Positions 31,098 to 41,149 of a stretch of 64,000 nt of DNA are shown piece by piece. The first letter of the stretch is position 1. The number at the start of each line of letters is the position of its first letter. Below the pieces are notes generated by a model, which did no database searches, was not told the DNA's origin, and saw nothing but the letters and a program-made list of their open reading frames with translations. The translations under genes were made by a program, and so were the position numbers. Source of the DNA: Cyathus striatus (lineage: Eukaryota; Basidiomycota; Agaricomycetes; Agaricales; Nidulariaceae); the NCBI GenBank assembly GCA_025738555.1, contig JAOVFP010000024.1:620001-684000 (forward strand), given 5' to 3'.

Positions 31098-31730
31098 ATG
31101 TTTATACCCAGAACCGATGGGGAGGCCGACAACTGCCCAGTCGGTTACTCAACCTGCACCCCAACCTTTGCCATCGTTGGCACCGATCCAACAGAGAAGG
31201 AAACCACCGAGAAAAACATGGGTCCCGCTGACTACGAGAAGCCTGGTCCTCATCGCTACATTGGAATAGGAATGGTGATAGGGATGGCATTCATTGTGTT
31301 TGTGCTGTGGTGGACATTTGCAAAGTGGCCCAGGCGGATGAGAAGAAAGCATTTTACCTGTTGGGGGCGGCGTAGTAGTGGACAACATTCAGCTGTCACT
31401 GGGGAGCGAAAATTGGAAGCCGTTGTCATTCAGACGCCGAGCCTCCCAGAGAAGCGAATGAAATCGCTCAATCACGATTCAGGGCTCTCGTCCATCGAGA
31501 AGCCGACGCGTATTGCGGCCATCTCTCAAAGAACCAAGTCGTTAGATGACCAAAAGGGTCTGGCCGATTGGGAGATTGGGCATGTGCAGGGAATTCGTTA
31601 TGAGGTTAGCGTGGAGCCGGTTGCCGTCCCTTTTTTGATCTTAGCTAAACTGTGTTCACAGACTAGAACACCAAGACATGATGGAGGACACATCTCGTTG
31701 ACGAAACCTCCAAGGGTGGTGCGGAGGTAA
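31098..31730 (+). CDS. Uncharacterised single-pass membrane protein
   Basis: I do not recognise a family. The protein starts MFIPRTDGEADNCPVGYSTC. It has a short N-terminal segment with two cysteines, then one clear membrane helix (YIGIGMVIGMAFIVFVLWWTF, about residues 53-73) followed by a strongly basic stretch (KWPRRMRRKH). This predicts an N-out, C-in topology. The tail of about 130 residues is Ser/Lys-rich. A probable 57-base intron (GTTAGC to TTCACAG, near 31605-31661) is a multiple of three, so the frame is open with or without splicing. The end is SLTKPPRVVRR. A cytosolic signalling or adaptor role is only a guess. Confidence 0.6.
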   Translation: MFIPRTDGEADNCPVGYSTCTPTFAIVGTDPTEKETTEKNMGPADYEKPGPHRYIGIGMVIGMAFIVFVLWWTFAKWPRRMRRKHFTCWGRRSSGQHSAVTGERKLEAVVIQTPSLPEKRMKSLNHDSGLSSIEKPTRIAAISQRTKSLDDQKGLADWEIGHVQGIRYEVSVEPVAVPFLILAKLCSQTRTPRHDGGHISLTKPPRVVRR

Positions 31731-32239
31731 CAGGGGTGGTACTGAAGAAGTATTCCAATCTGTACATTAGAAGAGACGGCGGGAGAGACGCTGGCATAGT
31801 TTGTAGTTCGATGTAACTTATGGAACATACCTAATTTACGATATCCGTCTTGTATTGAAAATGCGTCACCTTCCATGCAAGTTGCTTGTAACTGCCAGAC
31901 AGCTATTTTGGGCACTGCGAATTCAGTCTAAGCAATACAAGTGCAGTGCTGATATTCCCTGAAATAATGGCTAGTAAAAAAGTTAAATACAAGTGATAGA
32001 TAATTTAAAAAGTCGTCCGTGAGGTTATACAAGTCATCGACACACTGAAGTATAAGCACCAGGGATGAGTATGAGATGTTCTATTACGCAGAGGCGGGGA
32101 TGAAGTTTTACTACAACAAGAAAAAGCACGTCAAAGATCATAATACATACTGAAAAGGCGGATCAGGCAAACGCGAAAATGACATGTTTAGATGCACGAG
32201 GACGCACCAAACAATATCCATGGTGAACAAACGATGATT
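31731..32239. other. Convergent 3' flanks
   Basis: About 510 A/T-rich bases between the single-TM gene and the leftward SPRY gene. No coding sequence is supported. It should contain both polyadenylation regions. Confidence 0.5.
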
Positions 32240-34142
32240 TCAACGCCTTCTAGTTCTACGTCTGTCTGACCGGGAGCTATTTCCCTGGCCTACAATATCA
32301 GAAGGAATTGTCCCTCCCTCTAAAGCCGCTGTGATAACCTCTGCGGGAAGATCAATTTGGACACCATCAGCGTAAGTATAGGCATCGAGAGGAGAATAGG
32401 CTGGGGGATCGCGTCTGGAGAGACCCGCGTCGGAAGACAACCTGTCCTCGGTAGGAGCATCGCGATCGCTTGCCGAACTGCCGGTACGACGATGGCTGGC
32501 GGTGGAAAGTGCCTGCAAATGAATGTCCCGTTGGTTTGGGGTAGGAGGATTTGTGGGATTTGGACTTAAGGGTGATTCCGGAGGGGGGTGCAAATGCACA
32601 CGGAGATCCGATCGCGGTTCTGATAAGGACGTCGCGAAATGAGTGAACGAATGACGATGCAGCCTAGTGTTGGTAAATGGGTTTCGCGCACCTGCGTCGG
32701 GTGAAGGAGACCTGGAAACGGAAGGCGAGGAAGAAGCATTGCCTGATCGTTCAAGCAATGGTTGGGAAGGATCATCGCCTTCAGCGGTTGATGGTTCAGC
32801 GGTAGATTCAGCGGGATCCTCTTCGATCGGGGTTATCGGTGGAGGGGGTGTGAGAGGTGGCGGGGGTTCAGGGAACGAAGAAGTGCGCAGAGGTGACGAA
32901 GCCACGGGAGCGCTCCCAGGGTTTCTTGGACGTCGATTCCGGTGACGATGGGACGGAGAGCCTACGGATGAGGCACTGGGAGTGCCCTGAGGGGTGCCGT
33001 CAGGGCGAACGCGCCCACCCACATCCAAGAGGATGCTACCACGCTCACTGCCGTAGGCGGGGGGAGGGGCAAGCGTACCGACACTTGGTGCCAGACCCCA
33101 CTTTTTGACATTTGCCTCGATGAAAACGAAGCCCGATTGACCGAGGTTGACGTGCACGCTGCACGGGCCGTCTGCGCCAATAGTAGGGAACAAGTTGTAC
33201 CTGCTGAGACCGATAAAAGCATCCTCCATCTTTCTGCCGTTGCGAGTGTAGAAGACTGTTCCTGTACGTGGGCGGTAGCCGATACCAAGGACGTCTCCCT
33301 CCTTGAGGACGGGGCCATAGTGAGTAGCCGTGAAAGGATAGTTGTGGGACTTGTCGCCATTAGAGAGATATGCGACAGAGTAACGACTGAGACCTGGGAG
33401 GCGGAAGGGAGGATATGGCTTGGTAGCCAAGCCGACGGCAACATTGGTTGTCTCGGGGAGATCAAACATCTTTACCTCCCAATAGTAGACCTCGTTCAGC
33501 TTTGGGAGAGGAAGATTTGATTGGACACAGGATGACGAAGCGGGATCGGGAAGGAAGGTGATCTCAGTGCGGGCGTGGACAAGAAGGGAGTTGATGGTCT
33601 CATAGTCAGGCTCAAAAGACCAGGCAGAAACGCCCTTCTCTTGTATGGACAAGAACTGGGAGAGAGTGATATCAGTTGGCAGAGAATTAGGCGGATACTG
33701 TAGTTGGTAATCTGGAAAAAGATAGGATGAGAGGAAATAGGTGGAAGTGGATGGTAGGGGGGATTACCTTTGGCACGGATATAAGATCTACGAATGACAT
33801 CTGAAACTGTTTCCAGCCAGCGGGTTTCGACGCCTTCGAAGCCACCCTCGCCTTCGATGAGCTCTTCGCGCGACATGTCGACGGGGCCATCGTTGTCTCT
33901 GAGGACGATGCCCCTGCGCCTGCGGATGAGAAGGACACATATGAGGAAAACGAGGAGGAGGAAGAGGAAGGTGGAGAGGACGATAAGAAGGGGGAGGAGG
34001 ACGAGAAGTGGGTCGGGCTGGCGGGGGGGTCCTGGGGGGAGTAGGCGTTGTGGTTGTGGAGAGAAGAGGGAGATGGATGGGAAAGGATAAATGACGGGAG
34101 GGCAGATAGTCTGGGTGAGCCCCGGGGTATGATGGACTGCAT
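32240..34142 (-). CDS. Ssh4/Ear1-like SPRY-domain membrane adaptor for Rsp5 ubiquitin ligase
   Basis: Ssh4 and Ear1 recruit Rsp5 to endosomal and vacuolar membrane cargo. From the N-terminus a membrane helix (PLLVLLPLLIVLSTFLFLL) is followed by basic residues, then MSREELIEGEGGFEGVETRW. After an intron comes the SPRY domain (SIQEKGVSAWSFEPDYETIN, NEVYYWEVKMFDLPETTNVA, DVLGIGYRPRTGTVFYTRNG, NLFPTIGADGPCSVHVNLGQ). The tail is Ser/Pro-rich and carries a PPxY motif, DPPAYSPLD, that should bind Rsp5 WW domains. The start is unresolved. The frame with the membrane helix is open to 34206 but contains no ATG. The only nearby ATG (34142, MQSIIPRGS) is in another frame. An unseen intron, a non-ATG start or a sequence error is needed. 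Confidence 0.78.
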
Positions 34143-34334
34143 GGTTGGGAGGAGAGAGCAGAGAGGAGAGAGAGAGCTGTGTGACTGAAAGTCTCAAACT
34201 ACGCACCGACTTGGACGACGGACGGACTAGCCGAGCTGTGCACCGGACTGGGGTGACTAATCCGGACGGGAATGACTAATCACACTTCATACTTATCTGG
34301 TCACTGCGCTGGTTGGCACAGACCATCCATCGCG

Positions 34335-35795
34335 ATGGCCACGCTCTCCCCGAACAACACCCCACGCGTGCGCAGACGAGGGTCCACCCGACGACGGGCC
34401 GGCTCGCATCTGCCCCCGTACCACTCGCAGGAGGGCCACGACGCCGCTCTCCACGCCATCCGCTCCTTTCTCAAGGGCCACACCGCATACGACGCCTTCC
34501 CCGTCAGCTTCAGACTCATCGTCCTCGACACAAAGCTCAACGTCAAGAAGGCCCTCCAGTGTCTCCTTCTCAATGGTCCTCCCTTCTCTCTCCTCGACCC
34601 CCTCATGCTAACACCCCCCCCCCCTCTCCAGGTGTTGTCTCTGCCCCCCTCTGGAACAGCGAAAAGTCAAAGTTTGCTGGAATGCTCACCGTCCTCGACA
34701 TCATTCATCTCATCCAGTACTACTATCGCACCGCCTCCTACGACTATGCCGCTGCAGATGTCGAGACCTTCCGACTCGAGTCCCTCAGAGGCATGTCCCC
34801 CGCTGCCTCTTCTCAATCTACATCATCTAAGCTTCCATCCCTAGACATCGAGAAAGAACTAGGTGTCGCCACCCCTCCCCTCACCCACGAGCATCCTACC
34901 AGCTCTCTTTACGACTGTTCAAAGCTTCTCATACAGACCCACGCTAGACGCCTTCCCTTCCTCGACTACGACACCGAGACCGGCCACGAAGTCATTGTCT
35001 CCGTCCTCACCCAATACCGTCTCCTCAAGTTCATCTCCATCAATGTATGCCCTGCGTCTCTTCTCATCGCATCTTCCGCTTATCTCTCTCTCTCTAGTGT
35101 AATCGCGAAATACAGCAGCTCCATCTTTCTCTTCGAAAACTCAAAATCGGTACTTATGTTTCCTCTCCCTCCCCGCATGACGTTCCTCCAGGACAGAACC
35201 CATATCATCCCATCGCAACCGCCAGCCTCGATACCCCCGTCTTTGACGTCGTCCACATGTTCTCAGAACGTTCCATATCCGCCGTCCCCATCATCGATGA
35301 GGAGGGCGTCGTCATTAATCTCTACGAGACCGTCGATGTTATCGTATGTTTCCATTCCATCTCTCGTCCTCCATCCTTTCTGATAAGATAACCTCTGCCA
35401 GACTTTGGTCCGTCTCGGTGCCTACCAATCACTCGATCTCAAAATATCCGAGGCCCTCACACAAAGATCACCCGATTTCCCGGGCGTTGTCATCTGCACT
35501 GCTTCTGACTCCCTTGGTACCCTCCTCCAGCTCATCAAAAGGAGACGTGTCCATCGCCTGGTTGTTGTCGAAGGAGAGGTAACGTGTTCCCAGCCTCGTG
35601 TCCGCCCTCTTTCCATTTACTGATTAGCTCCATCAGGAAGAGGAAAAACGGGGCGGAAAGAAGGGCCGCCTTTTGGGAATCATCACCCTTAGTGATGTAC
35701 TACGCTATGTCATCGGCGACGTTGGCATCGGCGAGGCTAAGGAGCAAGAGGAGCCGCGCCCCTCAGCAAGCAACAGCAACGAGCCTTCGTCTTGA
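34335..35795 (+). CDS. SNF4: AMPK/SNF1 gamma subunit (Snf4), four CBS domains
   Basis: This is the energy-sensing regulatory subunit of the SNF1/AMPK kinase, which binds adenine nucleotides. The protein opens MATLSPNNTPRVRRRGSTRRR. Bateman modules follow: FLKGHTAYDAFPVSFRLIVLD, GVVSAPLWNSEKSKFAGMLTV, LDIIHLIQYYY and RRLPFLDYDTETGHEVIVSV. Next come LTQYRLLKFISINC, FDVVHMFSERSISAVPIIDEEG, LGTLLQLIKRRRVHRLVVVEG and LLGIITLSDVLRYVIG. Introns interrupt at GTGTTG-, GTATGC- and GTATGT-type sites. The stop follows SNSNEPSS. The SERSISAVPIIDEEG and RRRVHRLVVV segments are classic gamma signatures. Confidence 0.92.
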
Positions 35796-35909
35796 TCTTT
35801 TATACCCTCTCATTGTATTATTTACACGCTGTTTACTTTCACGCTGTCGTTGGATTTTGTATTATATACTATATATTTATAGTGTTGAAAACTAAACATC
35901 ATCTTTGCT

Positions 35910-36957
35910 ATGGCGTTCTCACAATATCTCCTTGTCATTTTCCTTATTGCTGGTGGTGTTGCAGTCGCGCTATCTCAATCAAAACAAAAAGACCCTTATG
36001 GATTATTCCATCTCGACTTGAACCGTCTACCAAGCGATGATAGCGACGAACCAAAAACAGAATGGCTGAACATGGGTTATTGGAAAGTAAGTCGCTTGTA
36101 GGCTTGCTGTTGCCTCTTTTCTCAAGGTAAGTACTCCAGGATACCAGTGTTTTTCCAACGGCATGTCGAGGTTAGAATGTGGTTACGCGTATTCTTTTCA
36201 ACGTTGACCCGAATTCTATAGCACTTGCGTTGAAATTGATTCAGGCGGTTAGACTGCAACGGGGCGCGAGGGTGCTAGGTAAGAGAACTACTGGATATTT
36301 AGTGCATTGCTGATACTAGAGACAGATGTGGGCCATGGAACGGGAGAGTCTCTTATTATGCTCATGTCGGACGAAGCTATTCCCCGACCAGCCACGTTAA
36401 CGGGAATAACCAGCCTCTACGTTCATCACGAACGTTCGAAAGCGAGGGTTGCTCGCCTTCAAATCGATATCACAAAGGTCACACTTGTACATCAAGATGC
36501 TGTGTGCTCACAGAGTGCATTAGGTCATCCTCTCCACCCGTTGGCGAAGGGTACGTTCGATGCCGTTCTTGCGCTCGATTGTGCATACCATTTCAACACC
36601 CGGCGTGCGTTCCTAGCGCAGTCGCTCGCAAAACTAGCGCCGGACGGGCGAATTGCTCTGTCTGATATTTGCTATGTACAAGGTAGCATAACGCGCGCTA
36701 TCACATCCATGTTGGGGATAATACCGCAGCGCAACATAATATCGAGGGAAGAATATGTGAGGCAAATGTTGGAAATAGGATATGTGGATGTAGAACTGGA
36801 AGACGTGACTGCAGAGGTTATTCCGGGATTTGTGAGGTTTTTGAAGCAAAGGGGCACTGGATGGTGGGTGTTTGCGGCGGGTTTGGACTGGTACTTTAGA
36901 TCAGGAGCGAGGTTTATCATTGTCAGCGGATCGAGTGCTCCTAGTACTACACTATAA
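35910..36957 (+). CDS. SAM-dependent methyltransferase with N-terminal membrane anchor
   Basis: A short N-terminal hydrophobic helix (YLLVIFLIAGGVAVAL) is followed by LNMGYWK, a motif seen in sterol/tocopherol-type methyltransferases. Spliced exons then give VFPTACRALALKLIQAVRL and motif I, VLDVGHGTGES, which is assembled across an intron. Further landmarks are LDCAYHFNTRRAFLAQSLAK and LAPDGRIALSDICY (motif III region). It ends IIVSGSSAPSTTL. The AYHF-x-TRR-F segment resembles small-molecule C- or O-methyltransferases. The substrate cannot be assigned. It has four exons, and the second is short. It lies about 115 bases behind SNF4, with no evidence of a functional link. Confidence 0.78.
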
Positions 36958-37010
36958 ATAGACAGCCATGTATAGATGTCACTCACCGCCTCACTGCCTC
37001 CCCAACATCC

Positions 37011-38090
37011 ATGGCTGCCATTCAGGCTATCTTCATTCGCGACTATGAGCATCGCACCTCTCCCAAACCCCACGTCGTTTATCGCATAGACGTACAGGCT
37101 CATGTGCGTTCATGGCAGATGTGGCGCCGCTACTCAGAGTTCGACGAACTCCATACCGAGCTTACAAAGTCCACCGGATCTTCTCCACCTGCCCCTCTTC
37201 CCCCGAAGACCAAGTTCTCTGTCTTTCGTACTAGCACCGATACCAAACTATTAGATCAGAGAAAAGATGGTCTCGAAAACTATCTTAGAGCCATCCTCAG
37301 TGCCAAAGACGAGAAATGGCGCGAACATTATGCTTTTCGCGAATTCCTGGGTGTTCCTGTCGGTAAACAGAGCGCAGCGCAGGGCGGTGCTCCGTCAAAC
37401 TTTACCTCTGCATCGTGGCTAGACGAGCATCTTGAACTGCAAGCACGCCTGCGCGACGTCTGGGCCGAAATCAACAAGCGTGACGCATTGTCAGACAGAG
37501 GCGACGTCGCGGGTTCCCACAAATGCAATGTTGCTGCAAAAACGAAACTCGCTGGTGTCTTATCTCGTATAGGTACTCTAGGGAAGGGTTTACAGGACTT
37601 GGGAATGTCGGGCATGAGCGAGGGCGAGCTGCAGAGACGAACAGATATGGTCGCACGACTGCAGGACGACTGCGAGAAGCTCAGCAGGGTGGTGACTGTT
37701 GCAAGGCAAGTCTCTTCCAGGCCAAGTGGAGGCTTCAGTGCTGTCAACCCTGCATCCGAGTCTGATCGTGTAGCATTATTGGGGGCGCATGCTGCCGCTT
37801 CCAAACCCATCAGCAGAGTCTTCGGTGTGAAGGCAGAGCCCAAGGAAACCGAACAAACACGGCCGCTAGATAACGTCGGTTTGTTCAGTTATCAGCAAAC
37901 GCAGATTCAGCAGCAGGATAGCCAACTGGCCCAGCTGACAACTGTCTTACAGCGACAAAGACAGTTGGGAGAAGCCATCGGAAACGAGATTGAGCAACAA
38001 ATAGACTTGCTCGACCACATAACGAACGAGGTGGATAGAGTGGGCGGGAAGCTTACGAAGACAAAGGCCCAACTGAATCGGCTAGGATAG
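37011..38090 (+). CDS. Vam7-like vacuolar t-SNARE with PX domain
   Basis: A single-exon gene of 359 residues. The N-terminal PX domain (AIFIRDYEHR, VVYRIDVQAHVRSWQMWRRY, SEFDELHTEL, LPPKTKFSVF, RKDGLENYLRAIL) should bind PtdIns3P. The C-terminal 60 residues are a SNARE helix, with QTQIQQQDSQLAQLTTVLQR, QRQLGEAIGNEIEQQIDLLD and HITNEVDRVGGKL. The zero-layer glutamine lies in the NEIEQQIDLLD segment. There is no membrane anchor, as in yeast Vam7, which reaches the vacuole through its PX domain and drives homotypic fusion with HOPS. Unlike most neighbours it has no intron. Confidence 0.9.
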   Translation: MAAIQAIFIRDYEHRTSPKPHVVYRIDVQAHVRSWQMWRRYSEFDELHTELTKSTGSSPPAPLPPKTKFSVFRTSTDTKLLDQRKDGLENYLRAILSAKDEKWREHYAFREFLGVPVGKQSAAQGGAPSNFTSASWLDEHLELQARLRDVWAEINKRDALSDRGDVAGSHKCNVAAKTKLAGVLSRIGTLGKGLQDLGMSGMSEGELQRRTDMVARLQDDCEKLSRVVTVARQVSSRPSGGFSAVNPASESDRVALLGAHAAASKPISRVFGVKAEPKETEQTRPLDNVGLFSYQQTQIQQQDSQLAQLTTVLQRQRQLGEAIGNEIEQQIDLLDHITNEVDRVGGKLTKTKAQLNRLG

Positions 38091-38303
38091 ACTGACAAAC
38101 GATTGTATAGCAAAGTGAGGTATCGAGACGTATATTTTCATTACATGCATAGAATTCTAGGACGGAATGTATCAGCTATATAGCTATCGAGGATATTTTA
38201 GTACCAGACGGAAGGGAGTTTATTATACATTAATATGATGCTAATGAGGTTCCATGAAAACCAAAAAAAAAGAATACCGGAAGATGCTGAAAAGATGATG
38301 GGT

Positions 38304-39474
38304 CTATGATGACAATGGCTTGGCCAAAAATTTCCCAATTCCCTGTATATAATGTCAGTACCGGCTATGCAACGACATACCAACAGGACTTGCCTCGAAA
38401 CAAGCAATCATGATCCCGCATGCAGGTGCAATTTTAACGATTCGAGGAGTGAGACCTGCATACAACGTTGACAACCCTTCGGTTCGTGCTATCCGCAGGA
38501 GGAGCGGAAATATACGAGAGATGTTTTCGTTTGAACCGGACATTATGAGAGCTTGCCGTCGCGTTTTAACCACATCAAACGGAGATGTTATTAGGGCAGC
38601 AGAGGTTCCGCTAATAGCTCCACTGATGAATGCTACCCAAGCCCCTTCCTTGCCACGCTTTGCAAAAGCACCTTTCCATGTCTCGTAGCTGGCCCAATAA
38701 AAACCGGAAAATGGAACGTCTCTCCACAATGTGGGGCCGACGCCACGCCACAGAGAGCGCAAACCGTGTTCACGAACGAGTGATCTTATTGAAGTTAGAA
38801 CAGAGCGGAGTGTATGCGGATTGTCTGCCGACGGAGGTGTTGACTGTAGATTTGTGCGAATGAGCTCCAAAGGTGATGTTGCGGTGCTGATCGCCGTCCG
38901 GGCGAGTACCCCGGCAGTAAGCGGAACCAAGTTCTGTGAGGGCATGATGGATGGCAAGACGTTATTGAGAAGGTGATCATAGGTTAATATATAGGCAGTT
39001 GAAGATGGAACACCAATCACGCTTGGAAAAAAGGCAGAAATGAGATAGAGAAACAGGGAGACAAGATTGACGCATACAGGGAAGTTCCTGCGCCTTTCCA
39101 GAGACCGCGCATGCCCTCTGCCCTCCAAACATGGCGGACAGCATCGAAAAAGCCGTTCACTCTCTCTGTCTTAAAAATGCCATGGTCCCAGACACAGACG
39201 ACCTCTCCAGGAATAGGACGGGCATAGGAAGACATGTTGCGGACACAAGATGCGGGGGATCCAGATGGCTGGCAGCAGGTGTTTAGAGGGGGACGAGGGA
39301 AGAGAGGCTGGTTCTGGGGAGGCTGAGTCTGGAGACGTGTCTTGACGACGTCGAATGGGGTCACTAAAGAGGTGTGAGAAGGGGTGGAGGGTAGACGAGA
39401 AAGGACAGACTGGTGAGGGCGGTCATGGTGGAGCCTGTTGCGGCAGCGACTAGTTTTGCGTTGAAGGGGTCCAT
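38304..39474 (-). CDS. MTM1: Mitochondrial carrier, Mtm1/SLC25A39-40 type
   Basis: A six-helix inner-membrane carrier. The Mtm1/SLC25A39 branch is linked to mitochondrial glutathione uptake, manganese and iron handling. The protein starts MDPFNAKLVAAATGSTMTAL. The three carrier signatures are TPFDVVKTRLQTQ, SPLELIRTNLQST and SPFDVVKTRRQAL. A loop with PGEVVCVWDHG and SLWRGVGPTLWRDVPFSGFYW is typical of this branch. The last intron is GC-AG (38343-38393, donor GCAAGT), giving CFEGIGKFLAKPLSS. A GT donor 13 bases further in would leave a 38-base intron and a worse C-terminus. The ATG at 39474 sits behind a pyrimidine-rich leader ending CCCACAG, which may be a 5'-UTR intron. Confidence 0.88.
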
Positions 39475-39792
39475 GGAGAGCTGTGGGAGATGTGAGGAGG
39501 GAGGGGGGAAGGAGGTGAGGGAGGTGAGGGAATGGGAATGGGACGAGGACTGGGACTGGGAAGTGGAAACTATTTTTCAGCCCGCGTCAGCAGTTGCCGG
39601 GTTATCTGATAAGAAAAGTTGATTACATAAGCATGATGCCCCGGCATCTACCCACGTGAGAGCAGCGTTGACAAAAAATCCCATTGATCAGTCGTGCAAC
39701 AGTAATCCTAACACAATCGCGACAAAATCCACTGGTACTTGATATCATTTATTCTTTCTTGTCCATTCCCTCGTCTGTCCCTCTCAGCCCCC
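39475..39792. promoter_or_regulatory. Bidirectional promoter, MTM1 / eIF4E
   Basis: About 320 bases separate two divergent start codons. The left part is GA-rich on the plus strand (pyrimidine-rich MTM1 leader), and the right part is a C/T-rich eIF4E leader. A CACGTG-like CCCACGTGAG lies near 39650. Confidence 0.55.
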
Positions 39793-40926
39793 ATGGCCTC
39801 CACCGTGCCCTCCCAGCTCACCGGCGCCGCCCTCCAAGCCTCTCGTGCCGCTCTCTCTGCTGCCCTTGCTGACCAGTCTCCCTCCAATTCTGAAGATGTT
39901 CCAGAGCCTGGCGAGATCCAGGAGGTCGATATGCAGGCTCAGGCAGAGGGAATCCGTACCGTCTTCAGCGACCCTACCAACTTCAATGTCAAGGTACGCT
40001 ATTCAATTTCTGTGCCACTCTCCATTCCCTTATTCATTCTTACTCTCATCTTCGTCCTAGCACCCTCTCTACTCACCTTGGACCCTTTGGTTCGATTCTC
40101 CTCTAACAAAAGGCCGTAATCTTCCTCAAACCCCCGTCTCCGCTTTCCCCCAAACCCCTCTTCCCCAGACTCCCGGTGCTGCTGCTGCTCAGGGATGGAT
40201 GGAAGATATCAAGCGGGTTATCAGCTTTGATAGCGTCGAGGAATTCTGGGGGTAAGTGCTCCCTCGCTCTCACTATTTATAACCTCAATCTCACGCTGTT
40301 CCAAGTCTCTACAACAACATCATACCGCCATCGCAACTACCGCAGAAAGCTAATTATTATCTTTTCAAGGCATGTCGCCCTCTTATCCTGACTCAACCTT
40401 ACAAATAACCTACTCGTAATACCACTCTTCAGGAAGGGATTATCCCGGCATGGGAGGATGAGGCCAACAAAAATGGAGGCAAGTGGAGTATTCAGCTCCC
40501 CAAAGACAAAAATCGCGCCAACGTGGACAAGATGTGGCTTCACACGGTCCGTAGCATTTCTTTATACACTGCCATAGCTTGAACTTTTGATTTCGACTGC
40601 AGATGCTTGCTGCGATTGGCGAGACATTCGATCCCAATCCCACCGCCCCCGACGGCAGCAATTCAGATTCACTTATTACGGGTGTAATTGTGTCGACGCG
40701 TCCGCAGTTCTATCGCTTGTCAATATGGACGCGACTCGCGCCATCGCCAACAGAAGAGGATGGACTGCGGGAGAGAATCGAGGCTGTGGGTAGACATTTT
40801 AAGTCAGATGTGCTTGGCTACCCAGAGATTGCGAAGCTGGCTGGTCCGCTTGCTACAGAGGTAGAGTTTATGTCGCACAAAGATTCAGAGAAGAAGGGTA
40901 AAAATGCGAGAAAGATAATTGTATAG
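39793..40926 (+). CDS. Translation initiation factor eIF4E (mRNA cap-binding)
   Basis: eIF4E binds the m7G cap and recruits eIF4G. The spliced protein has an acidic N-terminal tail (VPEPGEIQEVDMQAQAEGI), then HPLYSPWTLWFDSP (conserved HPLxxxWTLW) and ISFDSVEEFWG. It continues with LYNNIIPPSQLPQKANYYLF and EGIIPAWEDEANKNGGKWSI, which carries the cap-stacking Trp of PAWED. After KMWLHT comes MLAAIGETFD, ITGVIVSTRPQFYRLSIWTR. Trp residues of the cap slot and the eIF4G-binding HPL/VEEFW surface are all present. It has five exons with short introns. A Pro-rich insert (LPQTPVSAFPQTPLPQTP) between the first two beta strands is typical of basidiomycete eIF4E. It ends KNARKIIV. Confidence 0.93.
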
Positions 40927-41149
40927 GAGGATGACTGTATATAGGATTGCGACGCGTTGCAGTTATGGGTCTCTATTTTTCATTTATTAATATTGTTGTT
41001 TGGTATAAGCAATGTTAATGATGATCGATCGATGACGACATTGGTCTAGGATCCATTCAAGTCATTCAGACCTCCTATAAAGCTCCTTTCGCTGAGGTTC
41101 TTTGTACTCTACCCACTTTCTCTCTTCTACTACAACCTTCAATTTTCAA

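Noticed and set aside
41020..41040. GATCGATCGATGA short palindromic repeat
   Set aside because: Too short and simple in the eIF4E 3' flank to support any feature.
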